This document shows positions 47,473 through 58,707 of a stretch of DNA of 64,000 nt, one piece after another. The stretch's first letter is position 1. Each line of letters starts with the position of its first letter. Position numbers and translations under genes: made by a program. A model generated the notes under the pieces. The model did not search any database, had not been told where the DNA came from, and saw only the letters and a program-made list of their open reading frames with translations. Source of the DNA: Streptococcus sp. 68 (GTDB lineage Bacteria > Bacillota > Bacilli > Lactobacillales > Streptococcaceae); NCBI RefSeq assembly GCF_013277415.1, contig NZ_VMMX01000001.1, forward strand, positions 40,974-104,973. The letters are read 5' to 3'.

Positions 47473-50400
47473 ATGAACTTTAAGTCAAGAAAATGTGAAG
47501 AAAACGGGAAAAAAGTTTTACGCTATTCTATTAGAAAACATCATTTGGGAGTAGCTAGTGTAGCAGTAGCTTCGGTGTTGTTTTTTGCAACTGGTGTGGC
47601 GACTGTTCAAGCGGATGGACCAGGAGTAGGCGAACCAGTATCAGGCACACCAGCCCCACCAAGTACACCAGGTTCAGCAAGTTCAGCAAGTACAACAAGC
47701 ACACTAGGCACTTCTGGTGCTAATACTGGTGACACAGAAATAGAAAATACAAATACAGATACAGATACAGCTGCATCAACTGAGAGTAATGGAAATAATA
47801 GAGCTGCATTAACAGAAAATGGGCCTATTAAGCCAGAAGATAATGTTGAAGCAAGAAATAATAATGAGAAACCTAGAGGGCTTGAAAGAGCAACAGAACC
47901 AGCAAATTATGATGGTAAAGTAAGTCTTATTGGTCAATGGACAAGTGAATCACACGAAAAAAAAGATACTGAAAATACATATAAGAATGCTACAGATAAA
48001 TTAGGGAGTCCCTTATCTAATCCAGGTCTTTTCCGTGGCGCTGCAAAAACTTTTCTTGGTTGGTCTGATATGCCGCCAGTAAATGGGAAAATTGCAGATG
48101 GTGCAAGACTGTTCTCGGCAGAAGACACTATAGCTACAGCCTTTCCGAATGGCTTGTCAGCTGATTCTAAGCTATATGGTGTTTATGCCAGTCTAAATGA
48201 CCAAGATACACCTTTCCCTGCTGATAAATTTTCTATGGGATTTGCGATTATAGGTGGAATGAATAAATTTGCCATTAATGATAATAAGGTTCATATTGAT
48301 ACGAATGTAGAATCAGAAGAAGTATTACCTAATACTAATTTAAATAAAGAAATAAAAGACAAAGAAAAAAATACCCGCCGTATCATTGATGAGTATAAAC
48401 CGGACAATAATGATACTACAAAAGTGAATGAAGTGGTTTTAAAAGCTGAGTTTGAAATGGATAAAACTACAGCGATGACTGTGTATAGAAATCCTCATGT
48501 AGGATATGTTGGTCCGGTTTTATCCAACACATACAAGGATAATAATTTTAAATTAGATGAAAAGAAAAAAACTTACACCTATGTAGACTTAAATGTGAAT
48601 TTAGACAAAGATTTAGTTGTTCCGGAAAAATTATATGCAGAGTTTAATGGTTACTCATGGAGACCATTGTATGCTCTTGGAATTAAGGAAGATGGAACGA
48701 AGGAAATCCTAAATGTGTATTCAAAAGAAGGGACAGCCTTAGGAAATACAAAAGATAGCTTTAATTCAATCGTTAGTAATACGGACCCTAGAGTCACATT
48801 TGGTGTTGAAACTAAAGGTAACCATAATATAACATTTAGAATGATTCTTAGATCTTTAAACGGATATGATAGTAATAGACCGGAAAATGAACGAAATGAG
48901 AGTATAGCTGAGAGTGTAGTAAAACCGGATGAAGGTAAGTCTATTGCTGAAACAATTCTGCGCAATATGACACTTCGATCTCTTACATCAACAGAACTTA
49001 AAGCTTTATTCCCTAATAAGAGTGATGAAGAAATCAATCAGATGGTTGTTCGTATTAATCAAGATAAAGCCAAAGAGTTAGCAGATACAAATGGAAATAC
49101 AGTACTAAAAGTAACAGGTTCTGTTGAGGGTAATGTTCATCCAAGTGCAGGTAGAATCGGTAGTGGCTGGTTAAGCCTGGATTCAGCTACAAATTTACCT
49201 ATTAACAAAGTAGAAGCTAACGTTTTAGAACTAGGTTATGTTACATTTTATAATGTATCCTACCGATTCCAAAGTGGAACAGAGGGAAAAGTATTACCAG
49301 CAGTAATCGAAAACTATAAGCCAAAAGATACAGCTACTTACGAAAATGAAGCGAATGTAACACCAACACAACCGACAACTACAGAGTATATAGATGCAGA
49401 AAACGATGGGAAATGGGTATTCAAAAGTTACGATGCTGAAAATAAACAAGTAAATAAAGCAGATGTAGAATTTATAGGAACATGGGTATTCGAATCTAAT
49501 AAATATGGTGTAACATATAAATTTGAAAGTGGGACACCAGGTAAGACATTGCCAGCAGCAATAGAAGGCTATAAACCAACAGACCAAAACCGTTATGTAG
49601 ATAAATCAAATGTAACAACAATTCAACCAACAAAAACAGAGTATGTTGATGCAGAAAACGATGGGAAATGGGTATTCAAGAGCTACGATGCTGAAAATAA
49701 ACAGGTAAATAAAGCAGATGTAGAGTTTGTAGGAACATGGGTATTCGTGGCTAATAAATACGGTGTAACATACAAATTCCAAAGTGGGACACCAGGTAAG
49801 ACATTACCAGCAGCAATCGAAAACTATAAACCAATAGACCAAAACCGTTATGTAGATAAATCAAATGTAACAACAATTCAACCAACAAAAACAGAGTACG
49901 TTGATACAGAAAATGATGGTAAATGGGTATTCAAGAGCTACGATGCTGAAAATAAACAAGTAAATAAAGCAGATGTAGAGTTTATAGGAACATGGGTATT
50001 CGAAGCTAATAAATACGGTGTAACCTATAAATTTGAAAGTGGGACACCAGGTAAGACATTGCCAGCAGCAATAGAAGGCTATAAACCAACAGACCAAAAC
50101 CGTTATGTAGATAAATCAAATGTAGATGCGATTCAACCAACTACAAAAGAGTACCCAGTTGCAGAAGAAGATGGAAAATGGGTATTTAAGAGTTACGATG
50201 CTGAAAATAAACAGGTAAATAAAGCAGATGTAGAGTTTGTAGGAACATGGGTATTCGAGGCTAAAAAATACGGTGTAACCTACAAATTTGTAAGTGGGAC
50301 ACCAGGTAAGACATTGCCAGAAGCGATAGAAGGCTATAAACCAACCGACCAAAATCGTTATGCAGATAAAGCAAATGTAGTTGCGACTCAACCGACAAAA

Positions 50401-51027
50401 ACAGAGTACGTAGATGCGGAAAACGATGGTAAATGGGTTTTCAAGAGCTACGATACTGAAAATAAAGCAGTAAATAAAGCAGATGTAGAGTTTATAGGAA
50501 CATGGGTATTCGAGGCTAATAAATACGGTGTAATCTACAAATTTGAAAGTGGGACACCAGGTAAGACATTGCCAGAAGCAATCGAAAACTATAAACCAAC
50601 AGACCAAAACCGTTATGTAGATAAATCAAATGTAACAACAATTCAACCAACAAAAACAGAGTATGTTGATACAGAAAATGATGGAACATGGGTATTCAAG
50701 AGCTACGATGCTGAAAATAAACAAGTAAATAAAGCAGATGTAGAGTTTGTAGGAACATGGGTATTCGTGGCTAACGCACCGACTCCTAAGCCAGAACCGA
50801 AACCAGAGCCTAAGCCGGAGCCTAAGCCAGAACCGAAACCAGAACCGCAACCAACACCAACTCCGACCTCAATTTCTTCAGAAGATTGGAATCAAGGAAG
50901 TACTGAAGTGCACAAGAAGGATGAATTACCTCAGACAGGTAGTCAACAAGATGAATGGTTGGTAGCTCTAGGTGGCTTATCTATCCTAGGTGCCTTTACG
51001 GTATTTTCTAAAAAACGAGAAGAATAG
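47473..51027 (+). CDS. LPxTG surface adhesin-like protein with six SHIRT-like repeats
   Basis: 1184 residues. A long YSIRK signal peptide (YSIRKHHLGVASVAVASV) precedes a Ser/Thr/Pro/Gly-rich stretch, then a unique region of about 450 residues that I do not recognise. Six tandem repeats of 85 residues follow from 49246 to about 50775, each with the pattern Y-F-SGTPGKTLP ... YKPTDQNRYVDKSNV ... WVFKSYDAENKQVNKADVEF-GTWVF. This matches SHIRT domains of streptococcal 'Periscope' proteins, whose copy number sets the reach of the N-terminal head. A Pro/Glu/Lys wall-spanning tail leads to LPQTG, a hydrophobic helix and KKREE for sortase anchoring. GAGG before ATG 47473 fixes the start. It appears to be an accessory gene between core loci. 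Confidence 0.88.
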   Translation: MNFKSRKCEENGKKVLRYSIRKHHLGVASVAVASVLFFATGVATVQADGPGVGEPVSGTPAPPSTPGSASSASTTSTLGTSGANTGDTEIENTNTDTDTAASTESNGNNRAALTENGPIKPEDNVEARNNNEKPRGLERATEPANYDGKVSLIGQWTSESHEKKDTENTYKNATDKLGSPLSNPGLFRGAAKTFLGWSDMPPVNGKIADGARLFSAEDTIATAFPNGLSADSKLYGVYASLNDQDTPFPADKFSMGFAIIGGMNKFAINDNKVHIDTNVESEEVLPNTNLNKEIKDKEKNTRRIIDEYKPDNNDTTKVNEVVLKAEFEMDKTTAMTVYRNPHVGYVGPVLSNTYKDNNFKLDEKKKTYTYVDLNVNLDKDLVVPEKLYAEFNGYSWRPLYALGIKEDGTKEILNVYSKEGTALGNTKDSFNSIVSNTDPRVTFGVETKGNHNITFRMILRSLNGYDSNRPENERNESIAESVVKPDEGKSIAETILRNMTLRSLTSTELKALFPNKSDEEINQMVVRINQDKAKELADTNGNTVLKVTGSVEGNVHPSAGRIGSGWLSLDSATNLPINKVEANVLELGYVTFYNVSYRFQSGTEGKVLPAVIENYKPKDTATYENEANVTPTQPTTTEYIDAENDGKWVFKSYDAENKQVNKADVEFIGTWVFESNKYGVTYKFESGTPGKTLPAAIEGYKPTDQNRYVDKSNVTTIQPTKTEYVDAENDGKWVFKSYDAENKQVNKADVEFVGTWVFVANKYGVTYKFQSGTPGKTLPAAIENYKPIDQNRYVDKSNVTTIQPTKTEYVDTENDGKWVFKSYDAENKQVNKADVEFIGTWVFEANKYGVTYKFESGTPGKTLPAAIEGYKPTDQNRYVDKSNVDAIQPTTKEYPVAEEDGKWVFKSYDAENKQVNKADVEFVGTWVFEAKKYGVTYKFVSGTPGKTLPEAIEGYKPTDQNRYADKANVVATQPTKTEYVDAENDGKWVFKSYDTENKAVNKADVEFIGTWVFEANKYGVIYKFESGTPGKTLPEAIENYKPTDQNRYVDKSNVTTIQPTKTEYVDTENDGTWVFKSYDAENKQVNKADVEFVGTWVFVANAPTPKPEPKPEPKPEPKPEPKPEPQPTPTPTSISSEDWNQGSTEVHKKDELPQTGSQQDEWLVALGGLSILGAFTVFSKKREE
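49246..50775 (+). repeat. Six tandem 255-bp coding repeats (85 residues each)
   Basis: Repeat boundaries are marked by AAATACGGTGTAACCTAC-type sequence at about 49501, 49756, 50011, 50266 and 50521; the first, more divergent unit begins near 49246. Near-identity at DNA level favours recombination between units and change of copy number. Confidence 0.9.
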
Positions 51028-51083
51028 GATATGCTAGAAATCGTTTAAATAATGAAATGATGGAAATATATCCCTATAATGGG

Positions 51084-51118
51084 AAAAGCGATTGTGAATG
51101 GAAACAATCGCTTTTTTT
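51084..51118 (+). terminator. Terminator of the SHIRT gene
   Basis: AAAAGCGATTGT pairs with ACAATCGCTTTT followed by more T. Confidence 0.9.
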
Positions 51119-51171
51119 GTGAAAATATAATAAAATAGATAGGAGAGAATAAATACTTGTAGGAAAAAATA

Positions 51172-51277
51172 ATACTCTTCGAAAATCAAATTCAAACCAC
51201 GTCAGCGTCGCCTTACCGTACTCAAGTACAGCCTGCGGCTAGCTTCCTAGTTTGCTTTTTGATTTTCATTGAGTATG
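51172..51277 (+). repeat. BOX element in the leader of the mevalonate operon
   Basis: ATACTCTTCGAAAATCAAA at the left and TTTTCATTGAGTAT at the right with CGTCGCCTTACCGTACTC inside. A -10-like TATAAT (51126-51131) lies upstream, so the BOX may be transcribed as part of the mvaK1 leader. Confidence 0.9.
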
Positions 51278-51308
51278 GGACGGCTTTTTCGTCTAGCAAA
51301 AGGAAAAA

Positions 51309-52187
51309 ATGACAAAAAAAGTTGGTGTCGGTCAGGCACATAGTAAGATAATTTTAATAGGGGAACATGCGGTCGTTTACGGTTATCCTGCCATTTCCCT
51401 GCCTCTTTTGGAGGTGGAGGTGACCTGTAAGGTAGTTCCTGCAGAGAGTCCTTGGCGCCTTTATGAGGAGGATACCTTGTCCATGGCGGTTTATGCCTCA
51501 CTGGAGTATTTGGATATCACAGAAGCCTGCATTCGTTGTGAGATTGACTCGGCTATCCCTGAGAAACGGGGGATGGGTTCGTCAGCGGCTATCAGCATAG
51601 CGGCCATTCGTGCGGTATTTGACTACTATCAGGCCGATCTGCCTCATGATGTACTAGAAATCTTGGTCAATCGAGCTGAAATGATTGCCCATATGAATCC
51701 TAGTGGTTTGGATGCTAAGACCTGTCTCAGTGACCAACCTATTCGCTTTATCAAGAACGTAGGATTTACAGAACTTGAGATGGATTTATCCGCCTATTTG
51801 GTGATTGCCGATACGGGTGTTTATGGTCATACTCGTGAAGCCATCCAAGTGGTTCAAAATAAGGGCAAGGATGCCCTACCATTTTTGCATGCCTTGGGAG
51901 AATTGACCCAGCAGGCAGAGGATGCGATTTCACAAAAAGATGCTGAAGAACTGGGACAAATCCTCAGTCAAGCGCATTTACATTTAAAAGAAATTGGGGT
52001 CAGTAGCCCTGAGGCAGACCATCTGGTTGAAACGGCTCTTAGCCATGGTGCTCTGGGTGCCAAGATGAGCGGTGGTGGGCTAGGAGGCTGTATTATAGCC
52101 TTGGCAGATAATTTGACACACGCACAAGAATTAGCAGAAAGATTAGAAGAGAAAGGAGCTGTTCAGACATGGATAGAGAGCCTGTAA
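51309..52187 (+). CDS. mvaK1: Mevalonate kinase
   Basis: First kinase of the mevalonate route to isopentenyl diphosphate. 292 residues, GHMP superfamily: GQAHSKIILIGEHAVVYGYPA, the ATP loop EKRGMGSSAAISIAA and C-terminal KMSGGGLGGCIIAL. Its end overlaps mvaD by 19 bp, so translation is coupled. AAAAGGA precedes ATG 51309. Confidence 0.95.
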   Translation: MTKKVGVGQAHSKIILIGEHAVVYGYPAISLPLLEVEVTCKVVPAESPWRLYEEDTLSMAVYASLEYLDITEACIRCEIDSAIPEKRGMGSSAAISIAAIRAVFDYYQADLPHDVLEILVNRAEMIAHMNPSGLDAKTCLSDQPIRFIKNVGFTELEMDLSAYLVIADTGVYGHTREAIQVVQNKGKDALPFLHALGELTQQAEDAISQKDAEELGQILSQAHLHLKEIGVSSPEADHLVETALSHGALGAKMSGGGLGGCIIALADNLTHAQELAERLEEKGAVQTWIESL

Positions 52188-53108
52188 CAGTACGTTCCTA
52201 CGCAAATATTGCTATTATCAAATATTGGGGAAAGAAAAAAGAAAAAGAGATAGTGCCTGCTACTAGCAGTATTTCTCTAACTTTGGAAAATATGTATACA
52301 GAGACGACCTTGTCGCCTTTACCAGCCAATGTAACAGCTGACGAATTTTACATCAATGCTCAGCTACAAAATGAGGTCGAGCATGCCAAGATGAGTAAGA
52401 TTATTGACCGTTATCGTCCAGCTGGTGAGGGCTTTGTCCGTATCGATACTCAAAATAATATGCCTACGGCAGCGGGCCTGTCCTCAAGTTCTAGTGGTTT
52501 GTCCGCCCTGGTCAAGGCTTGTAATGCTTATTTCCAGCTTGGTTTGTCTCGGAGTCAGTTGGCACAGGAGGCTAAGTTTGCCTCAGGCTCTTCTTCTCGG
52601 AGTTTTTATGGACCACTAGGTGCCTGGGACAAGGATAGTGGGGGAATTTACCCTGTAGAGACAAACTTGAAACTAGCTATGATCATGTTGGTGCTAGAGG
52701 ACAAGAAAAAACCAATCTCTAGCCGTGACGGGATGAAACTTTGTGTGGAGACTTCGACGACTTTTGACGACTGGGTTCGTCAGTCTGAGAAGGACTATCA
52801 GGATATGCTGATTTATCTCAAGGAAAATGACTTTGCCAAGATTGGAGAATTAACGGAGAAAAATGCTCTTGCTATGCACGCTACGACAAAAACAGCATCA
52901 CCAGCCTTTTCTTATCTGACCGATTCATCTTATGAAGCGATGGACTTTGTTCGTCAACTTCGCGAGCAAGGAGAGGCCTGCTACTTTACTATGGATGCCG
53001 GTCCTAATGTCAAAGTTCTTTGTCAAGAGAAAGACTTGGAGCATTTATCAAAAATCTTCGGTCAACGTTACCGCTTGATTGTGTCAAAAACAAAGGATTT
53101 GAGTCAAG

Positions 53109-53122
<14 letters not shown>
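52169..53122 (+). CDS. mvaD: Diphosphomevalonate decarboxylase
   Basis: Converts diphosphomevalonate to isopentenyl diphosphate with ATP. 317 residues: SYANIAIIKYWGKK near the start, the phosphate loop NNMPTAAGLSSSSSGLSAL, KFASGSSSRSFYG and TMDAGPNVKVL with catalytic Asp. It overlaps mvaK1 by 19 bp and mvaK2 by 14 bp. Confidence 0.95.
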
Positions 53123-55124
<2,002 letters not shown>

Positions 55125-55186
55125 CCATCCTCAGACTGAGGTGACTTTTTTGAAGTGTGATAAAATAGAAAGGAGAGGATCAACCT

Positions 55187-55885
55187 ATGAGAAAATTTAA
55201 AATCTTTTTATTTATCGAAGCCTGTCTTTTGACGGGAGCTCTGATTTTGATGGTTTCAGAGCATTTTTCACGTTTTCTGCTGATTTTATTCCTCTTTTTG
55301 CTTTTGATTCGCTATTACACTGGTAAAGAGGGCAATAATCTTCTTTTAGTGGTGGCAAGCATTCTCTTCTTTTTCATCGTCATGCTCAATCCTTTTGTGA
55401 TTCTAGCTATTTTTGTTGCGGTCATCTATAGTCTCTTTCTTCTTTACCCGATGATGAACCAGGAAAAAGAGCAGACAAATTTGGTTTTTGAAGAGGTTGT
55501 GACGGTTAAGAAGGAGAAAAATCGTTGGTTTGGCAATCTCCATCATTTTTCAAGTTATCAAACTTGCCAGTTTGATGATATCAATCTCTTTCGTCTCATG
55601 GGCAAGGACACCATTCATCTGGAGAGGGTGATTCTAACCAATCATGACAATGTCATTATCCTCAGAAAGATGGTAGGAACGACCAAAATCATTGTACCTG
55701 TAGATGTGGAAGTCAGCCTTAGCGTTAACTGTCTCTATGGGGATTTGAATTTTTTCAATCAGCCCAAGCGAGCCCTTCGCAATGAACACTATCATCAAGA
55801 AACAAGAGACTATCTCAAGAGTAACAAGAGTGTCAAGATTTTCTTGACTACTATGATTGGGGATGTGGAGGTGGTCAGAGGATGA
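55187..55885 (+). CDS. liaF: LiaF-like membrane inhibitor of the LiaSR system
   Basis: 232 residues with hydrophobic N-terminal segments (FKIFLFIEACLLTGALILMV, FLLILFLFLLLIRYY, LLLVVASILFFFIVMLNPFVILAIFVAVIYSLFLLYP) and a C-terminal domain typical of LiaF/VraT (KMVGTTKIIVPVDVEVSLSVNCLYGDLNFF, KIFLTTMIGDVEV). In relatives LiaF holds the LiaS kinase inactive until wall stress. It overlaps liaS by 4 bp. A -10-like TAAAAT and AGGAGAGG lie just upstream. Confidence 0.9.
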   Translation: MRKFKIFLFIEACLLTGALILMVSEHFSRFLLILFLFLLLIRYYTGKEGNNLLLVVASILFFFIVMLNPFVILAIFVAVIYSLFLLYPMMNQEKEQTNLVFEEVVTVKKEKNRWFGNLHHFSSYQTCQFDDINLFRLMGKDTIHLERVILTNHDNVIILRKMVGTTKIIVPVDVEVSLSVNCLYGDLNFFNQPKRALRNEHYHQETRDYLKSNKSVKIFLTTMIGDVEVVRG

Positions 55886-56877
55886 AAAAACAAGCCTATG
55901 TAATCATTGTTCTCACCTCCATCTTATTTGTCTTGTTTTTCTCCCACAGCTTGATGGAAATCCTTGATTTTGACTGGTCTATTTTCTTGCATGATGTCGA
56001 AAAAACAGAAAAATTTGTCTTTTTGTTGTTGGTGTTCAGCATGTCCATGACCTGTCTCTTAGCCCTATTTTGGCGAGGTATTGAAGAGCTTTCTCTAAGA
56101 AAAATGCAGGCTAATCTCAAGCGTTTATTGGCAGGGCAAGAAGTGGTTCAAGTTGCAGATCCAGATTTGGATGTCAGTTTCAAGTCCTTGTCAGGTAAAC
56201 TTAACCTTTTGACAGAAGCTCTTCAAAAGGCTGAAAATCACAGCCTTGCTCAGGAAGAGGAAATCATCGAGAAAGAACGGAAGCGAATTGCTCGGGATTT
56301 GCACGATACCGTCAGTCAGGAGTTGTTTGCGGCTCACATGATTTTGTCAGGTGTCAGTCAACAGGCTTTGAAATTGGATAGAGAAAAGATGCAGATCCAG
56401 TTGCAGAGTGTCACAGCTATTGTAGAAACTGCCCAGAAGGATTTACGGGTCTTGCTCTTGCATTTGCGACCAGTTGAGCTGGAGCAGAAGAGTCTGGTTG
56501 AAGGAATCCAAATCCTCTTAAAAGAGCTTGAGGACAAGAGTGATCTCAGAGTTAGTCTTAAGCAAAATGTGACGCAATTGCCCAAGAAAATCGAGGAGCA
56601 TATCTTCCGTATCCTGCAAGAGTTGATCAGCAATACCCTTCGCCATGCCCAGGCATCTTGTCTGGATGTCTATCTCTATCAGACAGATGTTGAATTTCAA
56701 CTGAAGGTGGTGGACAATGGGATTGGTTTTCAGTTAGGGAGTTTAGACGACTTGAGTTATGGACTACGCAATATCAAAGAGCGGGTTGAAGATATGGCAG
56801 GGACGATTCAGTTATTAACAGCTCCCAAGCAAGGACTGGCAGTTGATATCCGTATTCCCCTGCTCGATAAGGAATGA
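55882..56877 (+). CDS. liaS: Sensor histidine kinase LiaS (VraS, HK03)
   Basis: 331 residues. Two membrane helices (AYVIIVLTSILFVLFF and FVFLLLVFSMSMTCLLALFW) with a very short outside loop, as in intramembrane-sensing kinases, then the HisKA_3 box ERKRIARDLHDTVSQELFA (phospho-His), and the ATPase with LQELISNTLRHAQA and VDNGIGFQ. With LiaF and LiaR it senses antibiotics and peptides that disturb the lipid II cycle. ATGA overlap with liaF. Confidence 0.93.
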   Translation: MKKQAYVIIVLTSILFVLFFSHSLMEILDFDWSIFLHDVEKTEKFVFLLLVFSMSMTCLLALFWRGIEELSLRKMQANLKRLLAGQEVVQVADPDLDVSFKSLSGKLNLLTEALQKAENHSLAQEEEIIEKERKRIARDLHDTVSQELFAAHMILSGVSQQALKLDREKMQIQLQSVTAIVETAQKDLRVLLLHLRPVELEQKSLVEGIQILLKELEDKSDLRVSLKQNVTQLPKKIEEHIFRILQELISNTLRHAQASCLDVYLYQTDVEFQLKVVDNGIGFQLGSLDDLSYGLRNIKERVEDMAGTIQLLTAPKQGLAVDIRIPLLDKE

Positions 56878-56890
56878 TAAAGGAGTGAAG

Positions 56891-57523
56891 ATGAAAATTT
56901 TACTAGTAGATGACCATGAAATGGTCCGATTGGGCTTGAAAAGCTACTTTGACCTCCAAGATGATGTAGAAGTTGTAGGGGAAGCGTCCAACGGGTTTCA
57001 GGGTATTGACTTAGCCTTGAAATTGCGTCCAGATGTTATTGTCATGGATATCGTCATGCCCGAAATGAATGGAATTGACGCGACTTTGGCCATCCTCAAA
57101 GAATGGCCTGAAGCCAAGATTTTGATTGTGACTTCTTACTTGGACAATGAAAAAATAATGCCGGTTTTGAATGCTGGTGCCAAAGGCTATATGCTCAAGA
57201 CTTCTAGTGCAGACGAACTGCTCCATGCCGTCCGTAAGGTGGCTGCTGGCGAGCTGGCTATTGAACAAGAGGTCAGCAAGAAGGTCGAATACCACCGCAA
57301 TCACATAGAACTACATGAGGACCTGACTGCGCGTGAGCGAGATGTTCTCCAACTCATCGCCAAGGGCTACGAAAATCAGCGCATCGCAGACGAACTTTTT
57401 ATCTCTCTCAAGACGGTCAAGACGCACGTGTCTAACATTCTTGCCAAACTTGAGGTTAGCGATCGTACACAAGCTGTGGTCTATGCCTTTCAGCATCATT
57501 TGGTAGGGCATGAAGAGTTTTAG
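56891..57523 (+). CDS. liaR: Response regulator LiaR (VraR, RR03)
   Basis: 210 residues: receiver domain with acidic pocket VDDHEM, phospho-acceptor Asp in VIVMDIVMPEMNG and the Lys switch in GYMLKTS; then a LuxR-type helix-turn-helix (LTARERDVLQLIAKGYENQRIADELFISLKTVKTHVSNILAKL). ATG 56891, seven bases after AAAGGAG, is preferred over the longer frame that overlaps liaS. It lies 13 bp after liaS. Confidence 0.95.
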   Translation: MKILLVDDHEMVRLGLKSYFDLQDDVEVVGEASNGFQGIDLALKLRPDVIVMDIVMPEMNGIDATLAILKEWPEAKILIVTSYLDNEKIMPVLNAGAKGYMLKTSSADELLHAVRKVAAGELAIEQEVSKKVEYHRNHIELHEDLTARERDVLQLIAKGYENQRIADELFISLKTVKTHVSNILAKLEVSDRTQAVVYAFQHHLVGHEEF

Positions 57524-57604
57524 TAGTTATATAAAATAATGTTGGAGAAATGACTTGATTTAGTACCAAAGAAACGAGTAAGCACCTCTAGCGTGATAAA
57601 ATAA

Positions 57605-57661
57605 TTTTTTCACAATATTTTTATGTTATTTGTTGACATTCATTTTATAGAGGAGTAGAAT
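57605..57661 (+). promoter_or_regulatory. Promoter region before the choline-binding NlpC/P60 gene
   Basis: TTGACA (57633-57638), 17 bp, TAGAAT (57656-57661). The upstream motif TTTTTTCACAATATTT (57605-57620) recurs before the next choline-binding gene (58708-58721). Confidence 0.6.
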
Positions 57662-57729
57662 AGAGTTAGAAATATTTAGATTAACATATATATTATAAAG
57701 TATAAAAAATCCAAAAGGAGGTTAAAATC

Positions 57730-57741
57730 ATGTCTCCGTAA
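57730..57741 (+). other. Three-codon mini-ORF behind a very strong ribosome site
   Basis: AAAAGGAGGTTA (57714-57725) is a near-perfect Shine-Dalgarno sequence, but the ATG at 57730 is followed by only two codons (TCT CCG) and TAA. It lies in the leader of the choline-binding NlpC/P60 gene. It may be a regulatory mini-ORF or the worn start of a lost gene. Confidence 0.45.
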
Positions 57742-57797
57742 ATTATCAAAATAAGGTCACTAGAGCGTTAAGGAATTTTGAAGAAAGGATTTTTGTC

Positions 57798-58697
57798 ATG
57801 AAAAAATATATTACTTATGCAGCTTTATTACTTACTTCAGGAGCTTTGTTATCAACTACTTATGTAGTTAGTGCAGAAACTACAACGTCTACCACTAAAG
57901 TGACTACATCACAAACAACTTCACAGTATACAAGCGAGAAAGAAGCAATTGATCAACTTGTTAAAGAAGGTAAAATTAAGGTTGAAGATGCAGAACAAGT
58001 TAAGTTGGTAGGATTTTCTCCTAGAGAATTAACTCAAGAAGAAAGTAATCAAGAAAAAATAGCATTTAATCAAAACCGAGATGATAAAGGAACTTGGATG
58101 CTAACAGATGGTCGCTGGTGGTTCAAATATACTTCAGGTGGGTATGCTAAACATTGGGAATACTTAGATAAGAAATGGTATTATTTTGATGATCAAGGTT
58201 GGATGAAATCAAATGAGTGGATTAACCCAGATGGTAATTGGTACTATCTTTCAAATGATGGTTCCATACTAACTGATTACAATAGAGTTAATGGGAAACC
58301 TTATTTCTTCAGACCTAACGGTGTTTGCGTAGAAAATCAGGGGCAGGCAATCGCTGAGTGTGCAGAAACCTTTGTAGGTAAAATCCCATATGTTTGGGGT
58401 GGGACAGATTTGAATAGTGGTGTAGATTGCTCAGGATTTACGATGGCTATTCATGCTAAGTTCGATATTTATATTGGTAGAACAACTGGAGAACAAGCTG
58501 AAGGAGGGAAATTTATATATAGTGGCTCACAACTTCCTGGAGATTTAATATTGTACAATGGCGACCAAGGTTCAAATCAACATGTGGGTATTTATGTTGG
58601 TGGTGGAAATGTAGTTCATGCTCCACGTCCAGGTCAATATGTTTCTTATATGAATCAATATGGAATGGATCAAAATACAATTCGTAGATATTGGTAA
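57798..58697 (+). CDS. Choline-binding NlpC/P60 peptidoglycan hydrolase
   Basis: 299 residues. Signal peptide (KKYITYAALLLTSGALLSTTYVVSA), a Thr/Ser-rich segment, then about four choline-binding-type repeats (RWWFKYTSGGYAKHWEYLDKKWYYFDDQG, NWYYLSNDGS; residues ~100-170), and a C-terminal NlpC/P60 domain (about 185-299). The domain has the catalytic Cys in SGVDCSGFTMAIH, His in NQHVGIYVGGG and the third residue near VVHAPRPG. Such enzymes cut peptide bonds in wall peptides. The repeats would bind it to choline on teichoic acids. It lies where pneumococci keep cbpG/cbpF. GAAAGGA precedes the ATG. The substrate bond is not known. Confidence 0.85.
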   Translation: MKKYITYAALLLTSGALLSTTYVVSAETTTSTTKVTTSQTTSQYTSEKEAIDQLVKEGKIKVEDAEQVKLVGFSPRELTQEESNQEKIAFNQNRDDKGTWMLTDGRWWFKYTSGGYAKHWEYLDKKWYYFDDQGWMKSNEWINPDGNWYYLSNDGSILTDYNRVNGKPYFFRPNGVCVENQGQAIAECAETFVGKIPYVWGGTDLNSGVDCSGFTMAIHAKFDIYIGRTTGEQAEGGKFIYSGSQLPGDLILYNGDQGSNQHVGIYVGGGNVVHAPRPGQYVSYMNQYGMDQNTIRRYW

Positions 58698-58707
58698 TAT
58701 TGTCTAA

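Noticed and set aside
49294..50850. Long minus-strand open frames opposite the SHIRT repeats
   Set aside because: They repeat with the same 255-bp period, have improbable Cys/Phe/Tyr-rich composition and no ribosome sites; they are shadows of the plus-strand repeats.
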